DNA of 64,000 nucleotides from Rhodanobacter sp. OK091 (GTDB taxonomy: Bacteria; Pseudomonadota; Gammaproteobacteria; Xanthomonadales; Rhodanobacteraceae). Below, in pieces: positions 26,831-33,220 of the stretch. The stretch's first letter is position 1. Every line of letters starts with the position of its first letter. The stretch spans positions 1,054,001 through 1,118,000 of the forward strand of contig NZ_FRCH01000001.1 in assembly GCF_900142825.1 (NCBI RefSeq), in the 5' to 3' direction. Made by a program: the position numbers and the translations under genes. The notes beneath the pieces were generated by a model. The model did no database searches and was not told where the DNA came from. It saw only the letters and a list, made by a program, of their open reading frames with translations.

Positions 26831-26879
26831 CATTGGTACCGTTTGGTACCAAACAGCATGGTACCGCTTGGTACCAATG
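26831..26879. promoter_or_regulatory. TetR operator array of four GGTACC boxes
   Basis: Between the divergent NmrA-like and TetR genes lie four GGTACC hexamers, at 26835, 26845, 26860 and 26870. Within each pair the spacing is 10 bases, one helical turn. The outer arms CATTGGTACC (26831-26840) and GGTACCAATG (26870-26879) are exact inverted copies, and GTTTGGTACCAAAC (26841-26854) is a perfect palindrome. This is the expected layout for cooperative binding of two TetR dimers blocking both promoters. Confidence 0.7.
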
Positions 26880-26893
26880 TCAAGAGGAACGAA

Positions 26894-27547
26894 ATGACTA
26901 CTCCATCGAGGTCGAAACGACCCCAACAAAGCGGCGATGAGGCCGCGGTACGCGGACGTATCCTCGAGGCCGCCTTCGCGGCATTCATGAAAAATGGCTA
27001 CGCGGCGGCCAGCACGAACGAAATCGCCACACATGCGCGAGTTTCGAAGCGCGAGCTTTATGCACTGGTCGGCAACAAGCAGGAAATGCTGATCGCTTGC
27101 ATCAGCGAGAGGGCCAAGCGATTGCAGGTACCCGCTGAGCTGCCGGTACCGCACGATCGTGAGACTCTCGCGCGCATTCTGTCTGCCTTCGGCACGCAGC
27201 TGGTTCGCGAAATTAGCGACCCGACGGTCATCGCGGTTTTTCGACTGGCAATCGCTGAAACGACACAAGCACCCGAAGTGGCGCGTACGCTCGATGCCAT
27301 AGGAGGGGGAACCAGCCGTGCCGCCTTGCGTAAAATCATGACTCAGGCGCAAAAAGCGGGACTGCTCGATAGCCGTCCCACTGAGCTCGTCGAGCAGTTC
27401 TATGGGCTGCTTATGGGAAACCTGATGACGGGCCTGCTGCTAGGCGTCGTTGAGCGACCAAAGCCGCGGGAGATCGCCCTACGCGCTCGTCATGCGACGG
27501 ATGCTTTCCTTCAACTCCATCCGGGCGCCAATAACGCCCCAGTTTGA
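26894..27547 (+). CDS. TetR-family transcriptional repressor
   Basis: A 217-residue regulator. The N-terminal TetR HTH runs RGRILEAAFAAFMKNGYAAA, then STNEIATHARVSKRELYALV and GNKQEML. The rest is a helical ligand-binding domain with ISDPTVIAVFRLAIAETTQ and FYGLLMGNLMTGLLLG, similar to the AcrR/TetR_C families. AAGAGGA precedes the ATG at 26894. It is divergent from the NmrA-like gene, with the GGTACC boxes in between. Ligand unknown. Confidence 0.92.
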   Translation: MTTPSRSKRPQQSGDEAAVRGRILEAAFAAFMKNGYAAASTNEIATHARVSKRELYALVGNKQEMLIACISERAKRLQVPAELPVPHDRETLARILSAFGTQLVREISDPTVIAVFRLAIAETTQAPEVARTLDAIGGGTSRAALRKIMTQAQKAGLLDSRPTELVEQFYGLLMGNLMTGLLLGVVERPKPREIALRARHATDAFLQLHPGANNAPV

Positions 27548-28115
27548 ATTCCGACTTTAGGGTGGAACCCGACATGGTCAGTGCGATCGAAAAGGTGCAC
27601 ACCGAGACGAACGATCGATGCCAAAAGCAAGGTGAAAGCGACCAGCTCGACGTCGGTGCCGACAAACCGGAACGTGACGCACCAATTGCCATTAACCCCA
27701 TACATGCCGGTGGCTTTTCAGCACCCCGTTGAGGGGGTGAGGCTTGTAGCCAGGTTGGTGCAGTTCCCCCGGCGACATCGCTGCATCGGGCGCCGCCAAA
27801 ATGCGGCCGGGCCTGGCAGCCAACTCGCCGCCAGATCCATCAGCGGTGCTGGTCAGCAATGGTTATTTCCAATCGGTGATCTGGTTGGGATGCCAAGGGG
27901 AAAATGTTCCTTGTCATAGTCCGATCCAATTCAACGGTGGGTTCTGCCATGGATGAAAAATAGCGAGTCAGCTTGAGTCAGCCCGAGTTTGCATGAACCG
28001 GCAACCACTGATTTCGGGGGTACTGTTCACGTTGCCGAGGTGCCTAAGATAGCTCAGCCTTCCTTGACCGGTGTCCGTCGCCCGGCCGCAAGGCGACCCA
28101 TGCCCAGAGGCGCAT
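27548..28115. other. 568-base region with a decayed toxin gene and no intact gene
   Basis: Between the TetR gene and the MACPF gene no intact reading frame with a ribosome site was seen on either strand. The middle third holds the HigB-like remnant annotated separately. A short direct repeat GAGTCAGC occurs at about 27965-27983. The rest shows nothing recognisable, apart from the likely promoter area of the MACPF gene. Confidence 0.5.
27640..27880 (-). pseudogene. Decayed HigB/RelE-type toxin gene
   Basis: Minus-strand translation from 27880 gives ITDWK, an in-frame TAA, then PLLTSTADGSGGELAA, GRILAAPDAAMSPGELHQ and PGYKPHPLNGVLKSHRHVWG, then another stop. After a one-base shift near 27695 it continues VNGNWCVTFRFVGTDVELV. 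These blocks follow the order of intact HigB-family mRNA interferases (W/F-K-HKGL, A-x-L-x2-LDAA, PG-x3-HPL-x-G, VNGNWR-x-TF-x-F, VDYQDYH). The first Met, the HKG motif and the C-terminal DYH are lost. No antitoxin gene (higA) follows. The toxin is certainly inactive. Confidence 0.7.
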
Positions 28116-30980
28116 ATGAATGCTGTCGTCGCAAATCCAGAGGTCGCGCTGCTGTCTGCCTTCTTGCGCGAGAAACAAGTCGAGTCGATAGAGCCGATCC
28201 TGTTGGCCCAAGAGATTACTTCACTCAAGGCGCTGCAGGATCTCCTGGCGGACAAGTCGATGAAGAATGGCGTCATCAAGGAATGGCTGGGTGAGAAACC
28301 CACCTTCGGACGCAAGCTGCAAGCCGAGCGTTTCAGAAAACTCAAGGTCGACGATGTCGCAACCGCGATCATGGTCGCTCAGCAGAAGGCGGAAGATGCG
28401 GCCGAGGTCGCAAAGCGGGAAGCCGCAGCGGCGAACGAGCCTGAGAATGTAACGTCGAAGGCCAACGACGAGCTTAAGGCCTATCTGCAAAAAGAGGGCG
28501 TCCCACCCAGCCATGTCCCGGTATACGAGAAGCACGGCGTCACTTCGATGCAGGCCCTGCAAAGCCTGTGCAAGAAGCCGAACGCCCGCAAGAGCCTCGT
28601 CGACGACCTGCGTAACGGCTGTGTAATTGGCAAAAAGCGCTACCCGTCCGCACCGGCCAGCGCCGAGCAAGTCGAGAATCTTTCGCCACGCGATCTGCGC
28701 GATGCGATCAAAAACCAACAGCTGACCGAGAAAAATGGGCCGCTATCGGACGAATTCAAGCAACGGGAAGGTAAGTTGAAGGAAGCCGTCAGGCAGGTGG
28801 AGGAATTGCGCGCGACGTGTGCCAAGGACGCCAGCGCCAATGCCGAGGCCGTGCTGAAGCAGGCCATGACAAATCTGGAAACGGTGCTCAAGGAGAGCGA
28901 CTCGGAGCCGGTGCTGAAAAAGCTCAAGGGCAGCTATTCCGACATCAAGAGCCTGGATGATGCGCTGGCCAACGCCAGCAAAGAGCTGAACGGAAAGGTC
29001 GCGCAGGAACTGGTGGCTTCGCTCAAGGACGTCAAGGAACTCGATGCCGCGCAGCTTGCCGATGCCAACGATCTATTCCGCGGTGTGCTGTGGAAGGCGG
29101 GCGAGATCGCCGACGTCAGCGGCTCTGATCTGGTCAGCCATACCTGCAAGCTGACCAAAGAACACACCAGGAAAGAAGACACCTTTTCATACGCGAGCCA
29201 GGAATCCTATGAATACGCGAGCAAGACCGTCGATCGTTCTGCTTCCACATTCAGCACTTCGAACAAGCTCAGCGGCGCCACGTTTCTTGGCAGCGGGATA
29301 GGCGCGATCAGCGCAGCCGGGGGACACGCACGGGCGAAATTGGACTATAACGCCACCGAGAAGGCCGCGAGCAGCAGCTCCGCCTGCCGCATCAAGTCAC
29401 ACAAGATATGGATGACCCGCGGATGCATAACCATTCCCAGGGACCAGGTACGGCTGAGCCACGAGGCGAGCGAAGCGCTGCATTTCATCGCAACGGCCGA
29501 TGCCAGCGAGCAAGAGACGTACGCCCTCGCGTTCCTGGTTAACTTCGGCAGCCATTTCTACGCGAAGGCGTTACTTGGCGGTCGTTATGAGCTCATCGCG
29601 ACGGCCACGGCAACCACCAGCGAACAACTGGAGGGCATCGACTCTGCAGTCAGTACGGTGTCGAACTGGCAGGTCTCTGCGGCCGGCAGTTATGTCGGGC
29701 TAGGCGGCATGTTTTCCGGTTCATCGGCCAACCAGGGTGGCCGCGATGCCGCCAGCGGCAGGTCTACCACCGAGCGGAAGTCGATGCGCACCGAAGACGT
29801 CCGCACCAGCACCGAAGTCTTCGGCGGCCTGGACCAGCTCTCCGTGGATCACTGGAAACAGAGCCTGGAGAAAAACACGCTCTGGCACGTCATCGACCGC
29901 GATGATCCCATGGCGGTTTGGTCCTTGCTGGCATTATCAACGCTCAGGGACGTGGCGCCGGATGCGAAAGCCGTGCTGACCAAACTGCTGGAGCGCGTGT
30001 GGGTGCAGCAGGTCTTCGTACCTTCGCTGGAGGACATCAATCCGCAGCTGCCCAAGGTGCCGGCGCTCGCCAAGGCCACTACGGTGCTGGAACTGGAACA
30101 GGCCCTGGCGGCGATCTGGGCACCGCCGGCGATGCAGGTGGCCTGCTTCCGCGAGCGATTCTCGCCGGCGAGTCATTTCCGCAAAACTTTTACGCTGCCG
30201 CAGGGCTATAAGATCCTATCCGGCGGCGTCACTTCGCTGAACCAGCACAAGGGTAACTTCCTTGTTTGCAGTTACCCCATCTACGAACCATCATCCAAGA
30301 CCTGGTTCTGGCGCGCGGACATGAAAGACATCGACCATGTTTCCGCCGAAGAGCACGAAATTGCGGTGCTCGCCGTCTACGACCCGGATGATCGATGGGA
30401 TGTGTGTCTTTTTGAGACCTCCAGCTCGCGGGCGGAAACCGCACACACGCTGGTGGCCGGCGAACGCACGGGCTACCTGATCACCGGCGGCGGGGCCAAG
30501 GTCGACGATTTCAGCAACGTCGTGATCACCGCGTGCGGTTTCGTCGCCGCATCCGCCGCCAAGGCCGGCGCTACGGCCCAACCGACGCCACGCGATGGCT
30601 TTCTGGCCAGCTCCGGCAGCTGTCGGACAAACAAGGCGCACGTGCTCACCGCCATCGCGATCGGCATACGGGCACGCGACGGCTCGCTCATCGAGCCAAC
30701 CTATCTCACCAAGCTTCTGCCAAAGGGTGGGCATCAGGACGCCACGCTTACCGCCGGCGAGGGTGTCATTGGTGGGGGTGCTTGCCTCAGAGAGAGTGTG
30801 GCGAACTTCCTGACTGGCTCATGTCCCGTCATCGACGCCCGCGGCACGGCGATCGGCTGGATGGCCTCCAGCAAAGACCATATAGAAGCTTGCCACGCGG
30901 AAATGGAAATCGTCGCTGTGAAACTGAAAAACGTGAAGACGACTTACGTCAAGCCCATGCAGCCCGCGGTGGCGCAATAG
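28116..30980 (+). CDS. MACPF/perforin-like pore-forming protein
   Basis: A 954-residue protein with no signal peptide. Residues about 477-494 read FGSHFYAKALLGGRYE, the MACPF/CDC signature ([YF]-G-[ST]-H-[FY]-x6-GG); the domain is roughly 330-640. Upstream are two related helical modules (about 10-75 and 119-190; FLREKQV..ITSLKALQDL against YLQKEGV..VTSMQALQSL) and a Lys/Glu/Ala-rich helical stretch (210-325). Downstream, three beta repeats start near 697, 787 and 883 (ILSGGV, LITGGGA, VIGGGA), suggesting a beta-prism-like lectin domain. AGAGG precedes the ATG at 28116. Known bacterial MACPF proteins include Plu-MACPF of Photorhabdus and the Bacteroides BSAPs. Target and export route are unknown. 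Confidence 0.85.
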   Translation: MNAVVANPEVALLSAFLREKQVESIEPILLAQEITSLKALQDLLADKSMKNGVIKEWLGEKPTFGRKLQAERFRKLKVDDVATAIMVAQQKAEDAAEVAKREAAAANEPENVTSKANDELKAYLQKEGVPPSHVPVYEKHGVTSMQALQSLCKKPNARKSLVDDLRNGCVIGKKRYPSAPASAEQVENLSPRDLRDAIKNQQLTEKNGPLSDEFKQREGKLKEAVRQVEELRATCAKDASANAEAVLKQAMTNLETVLKESDSEPVLKKLKGSYSDIKSLDDALANASKELNGKVAQELVASLKDVKELDAAQLADANDLFRGVLWKAGEIADVSGSDLVSHTCKLTKEHTRKEDTFSYASQESYEYASKTVDRSASTFSTSNKLSGATFLGSGIGAISAAGGHARAKLDYNATEKAASSSSACRIKSHKIWMTRGCITIPRDQVRLSHEASEALHFIATADASEQETYALAFLVNFGSHFYAKALLGGRYELIATATATTSEQLEGIDSAVSTVSNWQVSAAGSYVGLGGMFSGSSANQGGRDAASGRSTTERKSMRTEDVRTSTEVFGGLDQLSVDHWKQSLEKNTLWHVIDRDDPMAVWSLLALSTLRDVAPDAKAVLTKLLERVWVQQVFVPSLEDINPQLPKVPALAKATTVLELEQALAAIWAPPAMQVACFRERFSPASHFRKTFTLPQGYKILSGGVTSLNQHKGNFLVCSYPIYEPSSKTWFWRADMKDIDHVSAEEHEIAVLAVYDPDDRWDVCLFETSSSRAETAHTLVAGERTGYLITGGGAKVDDFSNVVITACGFVAASAAKAGATAQPTPRDGFLASSGSCRTNKAHVLTAIAIGIRARDGSLIEPTYLTKLLPKGGHQDATLTAGEGVIGGGACLRESVANFLTGSCPVIDARGTAIGWMASSKDHIEACHAEMEIVAVKLKNVKTTYVKPMQPAVAQ

Positions 30981-31014
30981 CAGCGCCCGGCCGCCCGGTC
31001 ACCGCACTGAACCA

Positions 31015-31049
31015 TTAACCCGACAGCCACACGTTAACCCGACAACCAC
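31015..31049 (+). repeat. Tandem 16-base repeat before the MACPF partner gene
   Basis: The word TTAACCCGACAGCCAC (31015-31030) recurs as TTAACCCGACAACCAC (31034-31049), with a 19-base period and one difference. It sits in the 80-base gap between the MACPF stop and the next ATG, just upstream of that start, where it could bind a regulator or affect translation. Confidence 0.6.
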
Positions 31050-31060
31050 GGATACCTATC

Positions 31061-31486
31061 ATGCCTACTCCTCTGCGCAATCTTCTCGAAGGATACGAAG
31101 GCAAACCGACTATGGGCCTCCAACACGCCGGCGATAGCCTGCTTAAAGTCGCGGTGGTGGCGGGCCGAGTCGACGACATCGAGGTCGCGAAAAGCTACTT
31201 CGATGAGGACGGCAAACCGCTGACAACCATTGTCAAAAGCATTCACGACTACTGGGGCAAGACCCACGGCAGCCTGAAAGGGCCAGTGCAAAACGGCAAG
31301 AACGCATTGGAGCCTTGGCTGACAGGCGCCATCATCGAGCGCTACAACCTGAGCAACGACAAGGTGGTCAGAAGTCTTGCCGATTTCGTCCTCAGTGTGG
31401 TCACGGACGGATTCGTCGGCAAGGACACCACCGGAACCCAAATGGGCAACTTCACCGAAAAATGGCGAGGTGGCGGCTTTGGCTAG
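31061..31486 (+). CDS. Unknown protein, partner gene of the MACPF cassette
   Basis: A 141-residue soluble protein I do not recognise. There is no signal peptide or membrane segment; it is mainly helical by composition, with blocks SLLKVAVVAGRVDDIEVAKS, LTTIVKSIHDYWGKTHG, LEPWLTGAIIERYNLSND and a Gly/Thr-rich end (GTQMGNFTEKWRGGGFG). It lies 80 bases after the MACPF gene on the same strand with no terminator between, so it is probably co-transcribed. An immunity protein, chaperone or accessory factor for the pore former are possible, but nothing in the sequence decides between them. Confidence 0.65.
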   Translation: MPTPLRNLLEGYEGKPTMGLQHAGDSLLKVAVVAGRVDDIEVAKSYFDEDGKPLTTIVKSIHDYWGKTHGSLKGPVQNGKNALEPWLTGAIIERYNLSNDKVVRSLADFVLSVVTDGFVGKDTTGTQMGNFTEKWRGGGFG

Positions 31487-31709
31487 TAAGCGTTCGCTCA
31501 GACCGACTTCAGACGGCGGCGCGGATAGCGACGCACCGGCCGCGGTATTTCGACCGAGTAGAGCTTTCCATCACCGAACTTGACGGACCGTATGACGAGC
31601 TTCTCGGGCTTCGTGATGCTTCCTGCTGGACTAAGTCGAGACAAAAGACGACGGTAGACAAACCCTTGTAAACCTCCAGCAAAAATTGCAACACCGGAAC
31701 ACAAGAAAA

Positions 31710-31727
31710 GCCCGCCAAATGGCGGGC
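31710..31727 (-). terminator. Rho-independent terminator of ssb
   Basis: A 7-base-pair GC stem (GCCCGCC/GGCGGGC) with loop AAAT. Read on the minus strand it is followed by TTTTCTTGT, a good U-tract. It lies 38 bases past the ssb stop and could also stop plus-strand reading from the MACPF cassette. Confidence 0.8.
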
Positions 31728-31765
31728 TCTTTGGAAAAACGCAACACTACTTCTGACGGTGTTTC

Positions 31766-32284
31766 CTAGAACGGAATCTCGTCGTCCGCGAAGCCGCTGT
31801 CGGCCGGTGCCGGCGACGGCCGCGAACCACCACGGTCATCGTTGCCGCGCGACGGGCTGCCGTAGTTGCCGCCGCCCTGGCGCTGACCGCCAGCGCTGCT
31901 CGGCGGGCGCTCACGCTGTCCACCACCACCGCCACCACCGCCGCCTTCATTGCCACCGAGCATCTGCATCTCGCTGGCGATGATGTCGGTCGAATATTTC
32001 TCGACACCGCTCTTGTCGGTGTACTTGTCGGTGCGCAGCGAGCCTTCGATGTAGACCTGCCGGCCCTTCTTCAGGTACTCGCCGGCGATCTCGGCCAGCC
32101 GGCCGAACATCTTCACGCGGTGCCACTCGGTGCGCTCCTGCTTCTCGCCGCTCTGCTTGTCGGTCCAGCTTTCCGACGTGGCGATGCTCAGCGAGGCAAT
32201 TGCCGTACCGCTGGTGGTGTAACGCACCTCGGGATCGTTGCCGAGGTTGCCGACCAGAATCACTTTGTTGATGCCGCGTGCCAT
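31766..32284 (-). CDS. ssb: Single-stranded DNA-binding protein
   Basis: A 172-residue SSB. The OB-fold occupies residues 1-110 ([58 protein letters not shown]). It is followed by a Gly/Arg/Pro-rich flexible linker with a run of nine Gly, and the acidic tip DDEIPF, which binds partner proteins such as RecG, exonuclease I and polymerase chi. It coats single-stranded DNA in replication and repair as a tetramer. A 9-base inverted repeat (CCGGCCGTA, 32303-32311 and 32325-32333) lies in its 5' leader. Confidence 0.97.
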   Translation of the reverse strand: MARGINKVILVGNLGNDPEVRYTTSGTAIASLSIATSESWTDKQSGEKQERTEWHRVKMFGRLAEIAGEYLKKGRQVYIEGSLRTDKYTDKSGVEKYSTDIIASEMQMLGGNEGGGGGGGGGQRERPPSSAGGQRQGGGNYGSPSRGNDDRGGSRPSPAPADSGFADDEIPF

Positions 32285-32489
32285 GGGATGTCCTCTGTTG
32301 AGCCGGCCGTACGTAAGGGGTGGTTACGGCCGGAGTGGTGAATCTGGCTGACTATCATAACCTCGCCGGCCACCGAATCCACCTGCGGAAACCCCGCCCC
32401 GGCGTGGGCCGACTCCGACGCGGACCGTCTGCGCCGCAAGGCAGGTGCTGCAAGGATTCCGGCCACCGCCGGCGGCGGCCCCGGCCGCT

Positions 32490-33182
32490 TCAGGTGACGA
32501 TGAAACGGTGGCCGACCCCCGGCTCGGTCTTCAGCCAGCGCGGATTGGCCGGGTCGTCGCCCAGTTTCTGGCGCAGCTTGCCGATCACGATGCGCAGATA
32601 CTGGCTGTCGCTAGTGTGGGTCGGACCCCACACTTCGCGCAGCAGTTGCTGCTGGGTGACCACGCGGCCGGCGTGGCGCAGCAGCATCGCCAGCACAGCG
32701 AATTCCTTGCGCGTCAGCGCCAGCGGCGCGCCGTCCAGGCTCACTTCGCGGCGGGCCAGGTCGATGCTCAGCCGACCATCGTCGTAGCGCGGCGGCACCT
32801 CCGGTTCGCCCGACCGGTTGCGCAACAACGCGCGCAGCCGCGCCATCAGCTCCTGGATGCCGAACGGTTTGGTCATGTAGTCGTTGGCGCCGCGATCGAG
32901 CGCCCGCACCTTCTCGCTCTCGGCATCGCGCACCGACAGCATCAGCACCGGCAGCTGGCTCCACTGGCGCAGCTCGGCCAGCACGGCATGGCCTTCCATG
33001 TCGGGCAGGCCGATATCGAGGATGATCAGATCCGGTGTGCGCGTAGCCGCCAGCGCCAGGCCCTCGGCAGCCGTCGCCGCCAGCAGTACCTCATAGCCCT
33101 CGGCGCGCAGTCCGATGTCGAGGAAACGGCGGATCTGCGCCTCGTCGTCGATCACCAGGATGCGCGCAGCGGCTGAGGTCAT
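32490..33182 (-). CDS. kdpE: KdpE response regulator of potassium transport
   Basis: A 230-residue OmpR-family regulator. The receiver has ILVIDDEAQIRRFL, the phospho-acceptor Asp in LIILDIGLPDMEG and Lys in YMTKPFGIQELMARLRALLR. The winged-helix DNA-binding domain has LTRKEFAVLAMLLRHAGRVV and LREVWGPTHTSDSQYLRIVI, the latter a KdpE hallmark. It activates the kdpFABC genes when potassium is scarce, after phosphorylation by KdpD, which is encoded just upstream with a 38-base gap. Last gene of the operon. Confidence 0.95.
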   Translation of the reverse strand: MTSAAARILVIDDEAQIRRFLDIGLRAEGYEVLLAATAAEGLALAATRTPDLIILDIGLPDMEGHAVLAELRQWSQLPVLMLSVRDAESEKVRALDRGANDYMTKPFGIQELMARLRALLRNRSGEPEVPPRYDDGRLSIDLARREVSLDGAPLALTRKEFAVLAMLLRHAGRVVTQQQLLREVWGPTHTSDSQYLRIVIGKLRQKLGDDPANPRWLKTEPGVGHRFIVT

Positions 33183-33220
33183 AGGGGTGGCGTCATGGGA
33201 TAGGCGTCAGGAGTTTGGCG

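Noticed and set aside
27411..27701. Minus-strand frame of 96 codons overlapping the TetR gene end and the HigB remnant
   Set aside because: It overlaps the TetR gene antisense and is out of frame with the HigB motifs, so it is a by-product of the decayed gene.
28071..28115. 15-codon upstream extension of the MACPF frame
   Set aside because: The ATG at 28116 has AGAGG at proper distance, and the extra residues look non-coding.
31498..31704. Minus-strand frame of 68 codons between the MACPF partner and ssb
   Set aside because: No ribosome site, basic low-complexity end, convergent position and no recognisable similarity. A remnant of a gene end cannot be excluded.
32303..32333. Inverted repeat in the ssb leader as a LexA box
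   Set aside because: CCGGCCGTA/TACGGCCGG does not match the LexA consensus CTG-N10-CAG or known Xanthomonas variants.
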